Shown here in pieces: positions 42,037-51,664 of a stretch of DNA of 64,000 nucleotides. A program made the position numbers and the translations under genes. Location of the stretch: assembly GCA_963530295.1 (NCBI GenBank), contig CAUSCF010000009.1:5746-69745 (forward strand). The letters run 5' to 3'. The stretch's first letter is position 1. The number at the start of each line of letters is the position of its first letter. Origin of the DNA: JABCPE02 sp963530295 (GTDB taxonomy: Bacteria; Bacteroidota; Bacteroidia; Flavobacteriales; Weeksellaceae). The notes under the pieces are model-generated. The model did no database searches, had not been told where the DNA came from, and worked only from the letters and a program-made list of their open reading frames with translations.

Positions 42037-43362
42037 ATGTGGAAGCGTTTTTATATTAATCATAGATTTTTTCATATTCTGACAGGGGTAGGGCTGTGCT
42101 ATGTTTTGGCGTTTTTCTTTCCAGAACTTACATGGTTTGCTCATGGGCTTTTGTGTCTTTTGGTGGTGCTTTTCATCGTAGATTCACTACTTTTGTTTAA
42201 CCAAAAAGACGCAATCTATTCTCAAAGAATTTTGCCTGAAAAATTATCTAATGGCGATGAAAACTCTGTGAAAATAGACATTAAGAATAATTATCCATTT
42301 CGGGTGGATTTGAAAATCATAGATGAAATTCCATTCCAGTTCCAGAAAAGGGATTTTTTAATAAAAAAGACCATTTTGCCGCAGGGTAGTTCGTTTTTTG
42401 AATATATTTTAATCCCGAAAGAAAGGGGAGAGTATGTCTTTGGAGGGCTGAATATTTATGCGAAAAGCCCTATTGGTCTCGTTTCTAGGAAATTTGTTTT
42501 TCAGAAAGAAGCCTCTTTGCCTAGTTATCCTTCTTTTGTTCATCTTCGTAAGTATGAGCTGATGGCTCTTCAGAACGAGTTTTTGCTTGGCGGGATTAAA
42601 AAAATCAGAAAACTGGGGCATACGATGGAATTTGAGCAGATACGGGATTATGTGCAGGGCGATGATATAAGGAGTATCAACTGGAAAGCTACTTCTAAGG
42701 CTAACAAGCTGATGGTCAATCAGTACCAAGATGAAAAATCCCAAAGAATCTACATGCTGATAGACAAGGGAAGAACGATGCAGATGCCTTTTAAGGGGCT
42801 GAGTTTGCTAGATTATTCCATAAATGCGGTGATGGCTCTTTCGCATATCATTTTGAAGAAGAGCGACCGAGCTGGGATGATGACTTTTTCACAAAAAACA
42901 GAGAATAAGGTTCAGGCGGAGCAAAAGTCTGGTCAGCTGAAAAAAATATCGGAAGCGCTTTATAACATTAAAACCAATTTTTATGAAAGTGATTTCAGCC
43001 GACTTTATCAAGATGTGAAAACCACCATCAGCCAAAGGAGTCTGGTGCTGCTTTTTACTAATTTTGAGACGCTGGATGCCGTTAATAGACAAATGAAATA
43101 CCTGCGTGGTATTGCGAGAAATCACCTTTTGGTAGTTATCTTTTTTAAGAATTCTGAACTGAATGATTTAATGAATAAAAAGCCAGAAAATACTCAGGAA
43201 GTCTATGATGAGATTATCGCTGAAAAGCTGGAATTTGAGAAGAAATTGATTATCCAAGAGCTGAGAAAATACGGAATATTCACAGTTTATACACTTCCAG
43301 AAAATCTAAATATAGAGGTGATAAACAAATATCTGGAAATCAAAGCAAGAGGAATTTTATAA
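42037..43362 (+). CDS. DUF58 protein (vWA-like, MoxR-associated type)
   Basis: 441 residues. Two N-terminal membrane helices, then a beta-rich segment, then the DUF58 core MEFEQIRDYVQGDDIRSINWKAT. A vWA-like domain follows (YMLIDKGRTMQMPFKGLS). DUF58 proteins usually work with MoxR ATPases; no moxR is in the neighbourhood. It converges on ychF across a bidirectional terminator. Confidence 0.85.
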   Translation: MWKRFYINHRFFHILTGVGLCYVLAFFFPELTWFAHGLLCLLVVLFIVDSLLLFNQKDAIYSQRILPEKLSNGDENSVKIDIKNNYPFRVDLKIIDEIPFQFQKRDFLIKKTILPQGSSFFEYILIPKERGEYVFGGLNIYAKSPIGLVSRKFVFQKEASLPSYPSFVHLRKYELMALQNEFLLGGIKKIRKLGHTMEFEQIRDYVQGDDIRSINWKATSKANKLMVNQYQDEKSQRIYMLIDKGRTMQMPFKGLSLLDYSINAVMALSHIILKKSDRAGMMTFSQKTENKVQAEQKSGQLKKISEALYNIKTNFYESDFSRLYQDVKTTISQRSLVLLFTNFETLDAVNRQMKYLRGIARNHLLVVIFFKNSELNDLMNKKPENTQEVYDEIIAEKLEFEKKLIIQELRKYGIFTVYTLPENLNIEVINKYLEIKARGIL

Positions 43363-43365
43363 CAA

Positions 43366-43398
43366 AAAAAGGTCAGTCACAAAATGCGGCTGACCTTT
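43366..43398. terminator. Bidirectional terminator between the DUF58 gene and ychF
   Basis: AAAGGTCAG pairs with CTGACCTTT around a 13-base loop. Confidence 0.75.
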
Positions 43399-43435
43399 AC
43401 ATTAAAAATATATGAGAAAAATTCATTAGCAATAA

Positions 43436-44527
43436 TTAAACATTAAATCTAAAATGCATAATGTCTCCATCTTGTACGATGTATTCTTTACCTTCTACGG
43501 AGAGTTTTCCTGCTTCTTTTACTTTTAGTTCAGAACCATAGTGTATGAAATCTTCATATTTCATCACTTCTGCACGGATAAATCCTTTTTCGAAATCCGA
43601 GTGAATCACTCCTGCTGCCTGTGGTGCAGTCCAGCCGATGCCGATAGTCCATGCTCTCACTTCTTTGACACCAGCAGTGAAGTAGGTCTGAAGTTTTAGC
43701 AAATGATAAGCTTGACGGATAAGACGATTGACACCTGGTTCTTTTAGCCCTAGTTCTTCCAAGAAAATTTGGCGTTCCTCGTAGGTTTCCAGCTCGTTGA
43801 TATCAGCCTCTATCTGTGCTGCAATTACCAGAGTATCAGAACCTTCTTTGGCTGCCATCTCTTCTATTTTAGCAATCCAAGGATTTCCGTTTCGGATAGA
43901 GTCCTCATCTACATTACACACATAGAGAACAGGTTTTTTAGTCAAAAGATGAATTTCATCAATGATTGATTTAGCAAAATCATCCGCAGGGAATTCTCTT
44001 GCATTTTTTCCGCTTTCTATGAACTCGTTTAGTTTTACAAGAGTTTCATAAGTCTGAACATCTTCTTTTTTGCCAGATTTTATTTGTTTTTTAGCTTTTT
44101 CTATAGCCTTTCCAAGAACTTCTAAGTCCTTGAGCTGCAGTTCTATATCTATGATTTCTTTGTCTCTCAGCGGATCTACATAGCCTTCCACATGGACGAT
44201 GTTTCCATTTTCAAAACATCTAAGCATATGGATGATAGCATCACACTCACGGATGTTTGCAAGAAACTGATTACCAAGACCTTCTCCCTTGCTCGCTCCT
44301 TTTACCAGCCCTGCGATGTCTACAATCTCTACTACGGTAGGAAGGACACGCTCAGGTTTTACTATTTTTTCTAATTCGAATAGTCTAGGGTCTGGCACAG
44401 AAACCGTTCCTACATTGGGTTCTATGGTACAGAAAGGATAGTTTGCTGACTGTGCTTTAGCGTTACTCAAACAATTAAAAAGGGTAGATTTTCCTACATT
44501 GGGCAGGCCCACAATTCCACATTTCAT
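43436..44527 (-). CDS. ychF: Redox-regulated ATPase YchF
   Basis: 363 residues. P-loop GLPNVGKSTLFN at 7-18, switch region NYPFCTIEPNVG, DIAGLVKGASKGEGLGNQFL (the Obg/YchF loop), and a C-terminal TGS-like domain ending MHFRFNV. YchF prefers ATP and binds ribosomes and 26S-like particles in stress responses. Full length, with its own promoter at 44577-44610. Confidence 0.95.
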   Translation of the reverse strand: MKCGIVGLPNVGKSTLFNCLSNAKAQSANYPFCTIEPNVGTVSVPDPRLFELEKIVKPERVLPTVVEIVDIAGLVKGASKGEGLGNQFLANIRECDAIIHMLRCFENGNIVHVEGYVDPLRDKEIIDIELQLKDLEVLGKAIEKAKKQIKSGKKEDVQTYETLVKLNEFIESGKNAREFPADDFAKSIIDEIHLLTKKPVLYVCNVDEDSIRNGNPWIAKIEEMAAKEGSDTLVIAAQIEADINELETYEERQIFLEELGLKEPGVNRLIRQAYHLLKLQTYFTAGVKEVRAWTIGIGWTAPQAAGVIHSDFEKGFIRAEVMKYEDFIHYGSELKVKEAGKLSVEGKEYIVQDGDIMHFRFNV

Positions 44528-44576
44528 AAATTTATATTTTATTCAAAAGGCAAATACGCCTTGTTTTTACCATCTG

Positions 44577-44610
44577 CAAAGATAAAAAATATTATCGATT
44601 ATTTAGACAA
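44577..44610 (-). promoter_or_regulatory. ychF promoter (TTG, 23-base spacer, TATCTTTG on the minus strand)
   Basis: On the minus strand TATCTTTG (44584-44577) and an upstream TTG (44610-44608) fit the Bacteroidota consensus, with a slightly long spacer. Confidence 0.55.
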
Positions 44611-44669
44611 TATGCATTCTATAAAATGAATCCAAGCTATTTTAATTTTTTTTAAGAGTTAGATAAATA

Positions 44670-44706
44670 AAAAAGGTTCAAGATATTTTGTCTTGAACCT
44701 TTTTTA
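44670..44706 (-). terminator. Terminator after tamL
   Basis: AAAAAAGGTTCAAGA pairs with TCTTGAACCTTTTTT around TATTTTG. It sits between tamL and the ychF promoter. Confidence 0.8.
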
Positions 44707-44713
44707 GTAAGTT

Positions 44714-47305
44714 TTAGAAAGGGTATCCTATCGCGAAGTTTACAGTAGGGTCTAGCAGATTGATTTTAGAAGCTACCCATTTCTGTCCTTCAGGTTTGTT
44801 CGGATCATAGACTTTGTAAGCAAAATCCAGCCTGAAAGTAACATAAGCGATATTCATTCTAATTCCAAAACCGCTGCCGATTCCCATTTGTTTGTAGAAT
44901 TTATTGATTTTGAAAGCATTGTCATTCTTTTCTTCACCTATAGACCAAGTATTTCCTAAATCCGTGAACAGGGCTCCATGGAACATATTATTCATCATAA
45001 AACGATATTCTATGTTGGTGGTTAGTTTCATGTTCCCCATCATGTAAGTTCTGATGTTTTCATTTAGCTGAGAATCAGAAGGCCCCAGTCCGCCATAAGC
45101 TTTCCAAGCTCTGATATCATTGGAACCACCATTGTAATAAGCACGGACAAAAGGCATATTTCTGGAGTTTCCATACGGCAGCCCTATTCCTATAAATTGT
45201 CTGAAAATAAGGGTTTGTCTGCCGTCATTAAAGTTGAAATATTTTCTGATGTCTAAATCCAATTTTGCAAACTGAGAATATACCGTTCCAAAAACACTTC
45301 TTTGGGTGTCGTTATGTATTATACTTTCGTCTCTTCTTTCAAATTTGAATATATTATCCAGCAAGCTCAGCGTGTTTCCTGATAGTTCAAATTTAGCATT
45401 AAAATAGAATGGGTGTTTGAAATATTTTTTACCCAATTCATTGTAGAGGAAGTTGTAATTTAGCCCAAAAATGATAACATCTTGAGTTTGTCTCTCCTTG
45501 TTAAGAAGTGATTGTTCAAATAAAGTCATCTGATATTGGTCGGTAGCATTTAGGCTGTTTGTAAAGTTGTGATCATCTAAGATTGCTTTAGAAACAGCAT
45601 CAGAAGTTACATTTCCATTATAAAATTGCGAAACCAAAGTAGGATTTATACTTTGATAAAGCCCAAAAATATAATCACGAACAATCTTGTCATTAGGGAA
45701 CAAATCATAGTAGTTATCCTTGTTTCTGGTGATACTCAGTAGAGAGTTCAACAGGGTAAAACGGTGCGAAACCACATCATTTACATTCAAGAAATAGTTT
45801 ATCCCACCATTAAAGTTGATTCTCCCTAGACCGATATTATTCTGCACAGATGCCCCAAAAATGATAGAGGAAGATGGCGAAAATCGGCGTGGTATGATTT
45901 TGTCCATATTAAAAGGCGAAATAAATCTAGGCAATTTCAGTGAAACTTCGGCTGAAGTCTCATAGGCGTTGAAAAACTTGCCTTTTTCATTTCCAGTTGT
46001 ACCGATAATTCCCGAAAGACTTAGATTCAGGTTTTCTCCTCCTCGGAATATATTTCTGCTTGTAAATTCCAAACTTGGCGAAATTCCGAAGTTTAGAATT
46101 TGCGAATAATGTAGGTCTGTAGCCAGTTTTAGGTTATACCTTTGCAAAGGAATAAGCGTGTAGCGAAGGTCTAAGATGCTGTCATTAGGAGCTTCTTTTG
46201 ATCTTCTTGTCAAAGGATTAGCATTTACGATACTAAAATTATCAAGAGCAATAAGGTTTCTTCTTGTAAGGTCTATTCTTTTTTGGTTATAGACTTCACC
46301 ACTATCTACAGTGACAGCTCTCCAAAGAGGTCTTGACTTGAAGTAGCGGTCCATTCTTCTGATGGTAACATCACCTATTTTTTTCTCTATAATTGTGGAA
46401 TCAGAAGGCTTGTCTTTTATATAAATTTCTATTTTTCCTATTGTGTGTCTTTTGTATCGCCCACCGATAGTGTCTTTTCTTATTTCTAATGTTAAAGGAA
46501 CCTGTTTTCTACTCTTTAGAGTATCTGCGGTAAAGAATATTTCTTCATTATTACTATTAAAGTTATAATATCCTTCGGATCTCATCAGCTCGTTGATTCT
46601 TTTTATTTCATTTTCTAAATCAGCTTGGTTTAGGATATTTCCTTTCTTTACAAGACTTTTGTCATAATTATTTTCATAAATAGCCCTTATATCAGGGTAG
46701 GGTATATTATGGTTGTACTCACTTATATAAGTAGGGTCTTTGTGAGTGATTGTAAAGATATTTTGAGCTTTTTTAGCAGAAGAATCTTTCTTGATGCTGT
46801 ATTCAACTTCTGTATCCCAGTATCCTCTGTATATCAGGTATTTTTTGATACCATTAGCACTTAGTCTGGTTTTATTTTCATCAAGAATGACAGGAGCTTT
46901 CCCTATGTTATGAAGCATTCTGCTCAAAAGCATACTTCTTCCCACATATTCTGGATGTCCAGCTCTGATGGAAAGAGTGTCTCTCAGTTTACTATTTCTA
47001 AGGTGAGAAGGGTAGTTCATATATTTATTTAATATGGTATCGTATTTACGATTTGCCATATTATAAAACCATAAACTCATAGGAAAAACAAAAAGCGTTT
47101 TTCCATTAGGTTTTTGGGAAACATAGTCAGAAACTCCGCTAGAATAGACAGAGCCATCAGTAAATTTAAAATTATTTTTTGTTAAAAGATACTGACCTTT
47201 AGGGACTTTGTTGGTGGTACAGGCATAAAATAATGCCATAATTATTGTGAGAGATAAAAATATATGATATTTTTGAAAATATTTACGACTATGCTTACTG
47301 CTCAT
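44714..47305 (-). CDS. tamL: TamL, BamA-family outer-membrane assembly lipoprotein
   Basis: 863 residues. Lipoprotein signal with Cys in MALFYACTTNKVPKG (about residue 28), then POTRA-like domains (about 140-350: EIKRINELMRSEGYYNFN and others). A C-terminal 16-strand barrel follows, with GGSNDIRAWKAYGGLGPS in lid position and YVTFRLDFAYKVYDP near the end. It corresponds to the TamA partner in Bacteroidota. No tamB gene is adjacent here. Its 5' end overlaps the divergent methyltransferase gene. Confidence 0.88.
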   Translation of the reverse strand: MSSKHSRKYFQKYHIFLSLTIIMALFYACTTNKVPKGQYLLTKNNFKFTDGSVYSSGVSDYVSQKPNGKTLFVFPMSLWFYNMANRKYDTILNKYMNYPSHLRNSKLRDTLSIRAGHPEYVGRSMLLSRMLHNIGKAPVILDENKTRLSANGIKKYLIYRGYWDTEVEYSIKKDSSAKKAQNIFTITHKDPTYISEYNHNIPYPDIRAIYENNYDKSLVKKGNILNQADLENEIKRINELMRSEGYYNFNSNNEEIFFTADTLKSRKQVPLTLEIRKDTIGGRYKRHTIGKIEIYIKDKPSDSTIIEKKIGDVTIRRMDRYFKSRPLWRAVTVDSGEVYNQKRIDLTRRNLIALDNFSIVNANPLTRRSKEAPNDSILDLRYTLIPLQRYNLKLATDLHYSQILNFGISPSLEFTSRNIFRGGENLNLSLSGIIGTTGNEKGKFFNAYETSAEVSLKLPRFISPFNMDKIIPRRFSPSSSIIFGASVQNNIGLGRINFNGGINYFLNVNDVVSHRFTLLNSLLSITRNKDNYYDLFPNDKIVRDYIFGLYQSINPTLVSQFYNGNVTSDAVSKAILDDHNFTNSLNATDQYQMTLFEQSLLNKERQTQDVIIFGLNYNFLYNELGKKYFKHPFYFNAKFELSGNTLSLLDNIFKFERRDESIIHNDTQRSVFGTVYSQFAKLDLDIRKYFNFNDGRQTLIFRQFIGIGLPYGNSRNMPFVRAYYNGGSNDIRAWKAYGGLGPSDSQLNENIRTYMMGNMKLTTNIEYRFMMNNMFHGALFTDLGNTWSIGEEKNDNAFKINKFYKQMGIGSGFGIRMNIAYVTFRLDFAYKVYDPNKPEGQKWVASKINLLDPTVNFAIGYPF

Positions 47306-48016
47306 ACTATTAAAATTTTACAATCTCTAGATAAAAAAAAATTTAGACAAAAATACAATTTATTCTTGGTTGAAGGAGATAAAATTATCCGAGAACTAAA
47401 AAATTCTTCTTATAAAGTCAAGGAGATTTTTAGTACAGATATATCTAATCCTGATTTTCAGTCATTTAAAACCAATCTAATTACAGAACGAGAATTAAGA
47501 AAAATTAGTCTATTACAAAATCCTAAAAATTCTGTTGCAGTCTGTGAGCTGAAAGAAAATACTTTCATAGAAACACCTATTCAGTTGGTTTTAGATAATG
47601 TGCAAGACCCTGGTAATTTGGGAACTATTATTCGTTTAGCTGATTGGTTTGGGATAGAGCAGATTGTTTGTAGTGAGGATTGTGTGGATTTTTATAACCC
47701 AAAAGTGATCCAAGCGACTATGGGATCTTTCACGAGGGTAAATATTATATATAAGGATATGGCGACGCTTCTACAAAATTCAGACCGACCTATTTTTGGG
47801 ACAGATATGGTAGGACAGAGTCTTTACAATACAGATTTTCCAGAGCGTTTTTATCTTATTTTGGGCAATGAAGGGAATGGTATCCGTTCAGAGATTAAAA
47901 AACTTGTTTCCCAAAATATTACAATTCCAAGATTTGGAAAACTTCAACATACTGAGAGTCTTAATGTTTCTATGGCAACAGGCATTATTTTAGGACAAAT
48001 ATTTTCAAAAAAATAA
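47291..48016 (+). CDS. TrmH/SpoU-family RNA 2'-O-methyltransferase
   Basis: About 241 residues from the ATG at 47291 (MLTAHTIKILQSLDKKKFRQKYNLFLVEG). An earlier in-frame ATG at 47264 would add nine residues not typical of the family. SPOUT motifs: LVLDNVQDPGNLGTIIRLADWFG, LILGNEGNGIRSEI (motif 2) and RFGKLQHTESLNVSMATGIIL (knot motif 3). It methylates ribose in rRNA or tRNA. The first 15 bases overlap the first codons of tamL on the other strand. Confidence 0.9.
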   Translation: MLTAHTIKILQSLDKKKFRQKYNLFLVEGDKIIRELKNSSYKVKEIFSTDISNPDFQSFKTNLITERELRKISLLQNPKNSVAVCELKENTFIETPIQLVLDNVQDPGNLGTIIRLADWFGIEQIVCSEDCVDFYNPKVIQATMGSFTRVNIIYKDMATLLQNSDRPIFGTDMVGQSLYNTDFPERFYLILGNEGNGIRSEIKKLVSQNITIPRFGKLQHTESLNVSMATGIILGQIFSKK

Positions 48017-48081
48017 TTTTTTTCATGTTAATCAATAAAAGTCATAAAAGCCTATAAATAGGAGGTTTCCATTAGTTATTT

Positions 48082-48112
48082 ACATATGTAAAAAACATAA
48101 AACATATGTAAA
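48082..48112. promoter_or_regulatory. Possible operator: two ACATATGT palindromes 20 bases apart
   Basis: TTTACATATGTAAA (48079-48092) and ACATATGTAAA (48102-48112) lie upstream of the OmpA-gene promoter. The palindromic cores start exactly 20 bases apart, about two helical turns, as expected for two regulator dimers on one DNA face. No regulator gene is adjacent. Confidence 0.4.
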
Positions 48113-48170
48113 TTTATACAGAAAAATATATTTTTTTTAGGTGATTATTAGGTAGATATGTATTTTTTTG

Positions 48171-48178
48171 TATATTTG
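48171..48178 (+). promoter_or_regulatory. -7 box TATATTTG of the ompA-like gene
   Basis: TATATTTG matches TAnnTTTG, 88 bases before the ATG. ACTCACT (48192-48198) and AGTGGGT (48208-48214) form a hairpin in the leader, which may stabilise this abundant-protein mRNA. Confidence 0.6.
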
Positions 48179-48265
48179 CTCAATGAATTATACTCACTGG
48201 ATCATAAAGTGGGTTGTTTTCTTTAACTGAAACAATTAGATTTACTATAAATTAAAATATAGATT

Positions 48266-49579
48266 ATGAAAAGACAATTCTTAGCTTTTGTTATGACTAT
48301 CTTGCTTTCTTTGGGTGTTAATGCTCAAGATTATAACAAGTGGTCTATTGATGCAAGTGGAGGGGTAAGTATATTATCTTCTTCAGGTTTTTCTGAAGGA
48401 TATTTCGCTTCAGTTCCGAATGTTTGGACTACAAATGGAGGTATTCGTTACATGTTCAATAATAAATTTGGTCTTCGTTTAGGTGGAGGGTTTGACCAGC
48501 TTCAGCATGCAGGAAATTCTCCTAAATTTGCTACTAGAATATGGAATGTGAATGTTCAAGGGGTGGCTAATTTAGGGCGTGTTTTGGCTTTTGAAGAGTT
48601 TACTAAAAATATAGGTTTATTAGGTCACTTTGGAGTAGGGTATGGATATATGACATCAAAAAGCTTTAAAGGAGTTGATAACTTAGGAATTATTACATTT
48701 GGTATCACACCTCAAGTTCGTCTTAGTGATAGGGTAACATTACTTTTAAGTGGTACATTCAATTGGTATTTGACACAACATTATACTTTCAATGGAGAGA
48801 GTTTAACAAAGGACCCTAATGTAACTCCAATGAGAAATGTTAATTTCCAAGGACTTAATTTTACTGCTACTGCAGGGCTTCAGATTGCTTTAGGTAAAAA
48901 ACAAGTTCATGCAGATTGGTATAATGTAAAGAGAGAAGAGGAAGATAAAGATAAAAAGGTTGCTCAAAATGAAAAAACAGTAGACAACCGTATAACAAGA
49001 GGAGGAAGTGATGTGACGGCAAATGGTCAGCGTATAGAAGGTGATAAAAATCCTAAGCTTGCTAACAATAATGTAAAATCTGATGATGAAAATGATTTTG
49101 ATGATGATGAAAATGGAGATGTAAGTAACAGTAATATAGCATCTAATAACAACCAAAATACAAATAATAATAATGTTATTGTAGAAAGTGTAGACCCAGC
49201 TAAAGAGCTTATAGAAAAAGGATATGTTAATGCTTACTTTGGATTTGATTCTTCTGAGCCTCAGGATGGTTCATTGTGGGCGGTAGGTTTCGTGGCAAAC
49301 TATTTGAAACAAAATCCAGATGCTAAACTAAATATAATAGGTTATACAGACCAAGTAGGTAATGCAGGATATAATGATAAACTATCTAAGAAGAGAGCAG
49401 ATGCAGTTAAGCAGTTATTAGTTGATATGGGAGTAGATACATCAAGGCTAGCATCTAAAGGTAAAGGAGTAGATAAACAAACTAAAGCTAAGTCTGCAGG
49501 AGCTAGAAGATTAGTGAGAAGAGTTACATTTGAATTAACTAATGACTCAGGTAAGGAATCACATATAGCATCAAAATAA
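48266..49579 (+). CDS. OmpA-family outer-membrane protein
   Basis: 437 residues. Signal peptide ending VNAQ, N-terminal beta-barrel (to about 215), a linker (about 220-315) of low complexity rich in Asn, Asp and Lys, then a C-terminal OmpA peptidoglycan-binding domain. That domain has YFGFDSSEPQ, IIGYTDQVGNAGYNDKLSKKRADAV, and SKGKGVDKQTKAKSAGARRLVRRV. It links the outer membrane to the wall. Followed by a perfect terminator at 49585. Confidence 0.9.
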   Translation: MKRQFLAFVMTILLSLGVNAQDYNKWSIDASGGVSILSSSGFSEGYFASVPNVWTTNGGIRYMFNNKFGLRLGGGFDQLQHAGNSPKFATRIWNVNVQGVANLGRVLAFEEFTKNIGLLGHFGVGYGYMTSKSFKGVDNLGIITFGITPQVRLSDRVTLLLSGTFNWYLTQHYTFNGESLTKDPNVTPMRNVNFQGLNFTATAGLQIALGKKQVHADWYNVKREEEDKDKKVAQNEKTVDNRITRGGSDVTANGQRIEGDKNPKLANNNVKSDDENDFDDDENGDVSNSNIASNNNQNTNNNNVIVESVDPAKELIEKGYVNAYFGFDSSEPQDGSLWAVGFVANYLKQNPDAKLNIIGYTDQVGNAGYNDKLSKKRADAVKQLLVDMGVDTSRLASKGKGVDKQTKAKSAGARRLVRRVTFELTNDSGKESHIASK

Positions 49580-49584
49580 AGTGA

Positions 49585-49613
49585 AAAGAGAGGTTTTAAC
49601 CTCTCTTTTTTTA
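49585..49613 (+). terminator. Intrinsic terminator after the ompA-like gene
   Basis: AAGAGAGGTT and AACCTCTCTT form a 10-base perfect stem around TT, then T6. Confidence 0.85.
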
Positions 49614-49629
49614 TTTCAAAATAAAGAAA

Positions 49630-50179
49630 ATGATAAGAAGAGTAGTCATAGTATTTTTAGTATATATTTTAGGAATATTTATTCTATCCAGGCTGGAAAA
49701 TGTTTTCCATATAATATTTTTTAGTATATGTTTTTTTATTTACATGACTTGGGAACTTTTTAATTATTATAATGGAGATTGGAAGAAGAATAATGAAATG
49801 CTGTTTAATGATTTGCAGGAAGATATAGACATAGCTCAACTGAAAAAAATCTCATCGAGACCTTTTTTTTGGATTGGAGGGTAGATTTATTAGTGATGAA
49901 AGTTTTTATTTTGATGATGAAAATCTATATATTACTGCTAAAAATAGAAAGGCAGTAAAAGTTTCTTTTACTCAAATAGCCGAACTTAAAAAGACATCTA
50001 TGAGTATCAATAAAATAAGAATATGGCAAATTAGTGTAGGAATAGAAGGCGCGGAAGCCATGTTTCGATTTGCTAATAATTACACTATTTGGAATAAAAA
50101 TTTCAAAGAATTTTATAGTAAATTGAGCAGGGAAAATCCTATGGCTGTGAAAACGAAATGGAGTTACTGGAATTTGTAA
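49630..50179 (+). pseudogene. Membrane protein gene split by a frameshift in a run of eight T
   Basis: Two overlapping frames, 49630-49884 (84 residues; two membrane helices, then helical linker) and 49874-50179 (starting only at a TTG; soluble alpha-beta part with DESFYFDDENLYITAKNRK). They would become one 182-residue protein if the T8 run at 49863-49870 lost one T (P-F-F-G-L-E-G-R-F). No family recognised. It may be a real frameshift, a switchable tract, or a sequencing error. Confidence 0.65.
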
Positions 50180-50185
50180 AATCAG

Positions 50186-50659
50186 TTAATCATTATGATA
50201 GGGTTTTCCTTGTAAAATAGTAGAAGCACGATAGATTTGCTCAACGAAAAATAGCCTAATCATCTGATGTGTGAAAGTCAGTTTTGATAGAGAAATTTTC
50301 TCATTTGCTCTTTGGTATATTTCATCGGAAAAACCATAGGCACCGCCGATAAGAAAATTCACTTTTTTGACTGATGAACCGAGCCAAAAATCTATTTTTT
50401 CTGAAAACTGTCGGCTCGTAAATTCTTTTCCTTTTTCATCTAAAAGAATGACCAAATCGGCATTGTCAATTTGGTTTAAAAACAATTTCGCTTCCTCTTT
50501 TTTTAGTAAATCTGCGGATAGGTTTTTTGCGTTTTTCACATCAGGAATTTCTATAATTTCAAAATTCCAATGTTTCGGAATGCGTGGTAAGTAATTGGAA
50601 ATAAGGCTTGTAATCTCTCGGTCATCGGTTTTTCCTATACAAATGAGATTGAATTTCAT
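50186..50659 (-). CDS. rlmH: 23S rRNA pseudouridine-1915 N3-methyltransferase RlmH
   Basis: 157 residues. SPOUT knot visible in the C-terminal half: LVILLDEKGKEFTSRQFSEK, NFLIGGAYGF, and LSKLTFTHQMIRLFFVEQIYRA. The ending RASTILQGKPYHND is the RlmH signature. It methylates the ribosome's large-subunit decoding helix 69. Divergent from the YihY-like gene, whose promoter lies next to its start. Confidence 0.95.
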   Translation of the reverse strand: MKFNLICIGKTDDREITSLISNYLPRIPKHWNFEIIEIPDVKNAKNLSADLLKKEEAKLFLNQIDNADLVILLDEKGKEFTSRQFSEKIDFWLGSSVKKVNFLIGGAYGFSDEIYQRANEKISLSKLTFTHQMIRLFFVEQIYRASTILQGKPYHND

Positions 50660-50669
50660 ATGGTTTCTT

Positions 50670-50677
50670 TATATTTG
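50670..50677 (+). promoter_or_regulatory. -7 box TATATTTG of the YihY-like gene
   Basis: Matches TAnnTTTG; the leader to the ATG at 50699 is about 12-15 bases, which supports that start over one at 50660. Confidence 0.55.
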
Positions 50678-50698
50678 CGGTCTGCAAATGTAACTAAA

Positions 50699-51646
50699 AT
50701 GGAGATAAAAAAGTTCAAAATATTTCAGAAAATCCATGGTTTTTTAGATGGAATCCATTTACCAATGCTGGATATTTCTCTCTGGGGGCTTTTAGAAATT
50801 TATGTAGGGGGGATATTTCAGAAACAAATCATTAGACAAGCAGCGAGTGTTTCTTGGAGCTTCTTTTTAAGTCTTTTTCCGCTTATTTTGTTTATTCTTT
50901 CAGTTTTGCCGTATTTACCTCATTATGAGGAACTTTATCATTATATTTTCAATGAACTGATGCCTCGTATCCTGCCAGACCATATGCTGGAAGATGTGAC
51001 AGGATATATTGAACAAAATATCATGCCGAATATTGCGCAGATGAGCTTGTTTACCATCGCTTTGGTACTTATTTTCGCTACGAATGGCACTTACGCCCTT
51101 ATCAATGGCTTTAACCATGATACGGATACGCAGCGAGGGCTGATTAGGGAGTATTTGCTGGCTTTTTTAATAACGGCAAGTTTCACAGTGGCTATCGTGA
51201 TGTGTCTTTTGGGGATTTACTATGCCGAAGTCGTTTTTAAATTATTAATGCCCGAATATCCGAGTAATTGGTTTTTTTCTAACTTAACAGTGATTATTGG
51301 ATATTTTTCATTTCCTTTGGTTTATTGTCTGGCATTGGTGCTTTTGTATTGGGTTGGTTCTGTGGAAATTACAAGGTTTAAACAATCTATCCCAGGGGCT
51401 ATTCTTACCACGGTTTTGTTTATGGTGGTTACCTATTTTTTTGCGTTTTATGTCAGTGAAATAGCGAGATATAATGTTCTCTATGGCTCGGTAGGTTCTA
51501 TGATTTTATTGATGATTTGGGTGGATGTGAATGTGGTGCTGATAATGTTTGGAAATGAACTGAATTTAGCTATAAAACGAATACATGATTCCAACAAGCA
51601 GAAAAATAGCAGTGTCCAAGACGAAAAAATAGATTTTCAGATATAG
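50699..51646 (+). CDS. YihY/BrkB-family membrane protein
   Basis: 315 residues from the ATG at 50699. A longer frame from 50660 would begin before the promoter. Six membrane helices; ASVSWSFFLSLFPLILFILSVLPYL is the family's first helix and GSVGSMILLMIWVDVNVVLIMFGNELN the last. These proteins are called YihY/BrkB or virulence factor BrkB-like; the transport or lipid role is unsettled (not RNase BN). Converges on nhaA across a perfect palindrome. Confidence 0.88.
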   Translation: MEIKKFKIFQKIHGFLDGIHLPMLDISLWGLLEIYVGGIFQKQIIRQAASVSWSFFLSLFPLILFILSVLPYLPHYEELYHYIFNELMPRILPDHMLEDVTGYIEQNIMPNIAQMSLFTIALVLIFATNGTYALINGFNHDTDTQRGLIREYLLAFLITASFTVAIVMCLLGIYYAEVVFKLLMPEYPSNWFFSNLTVIIGYFSFPLVYCLALVLLYWVGSVEITRFKQSIPGAILTTVLFMVVTYFFAFYVSEIARYNVLYGSVGSMILLMIWVDVNVVLIMFGNELNLAIKRIHDSNKQKNSSVQDEKIDFQI

Positions 51647-51664
51647 TTTAAATATTATAAATAA

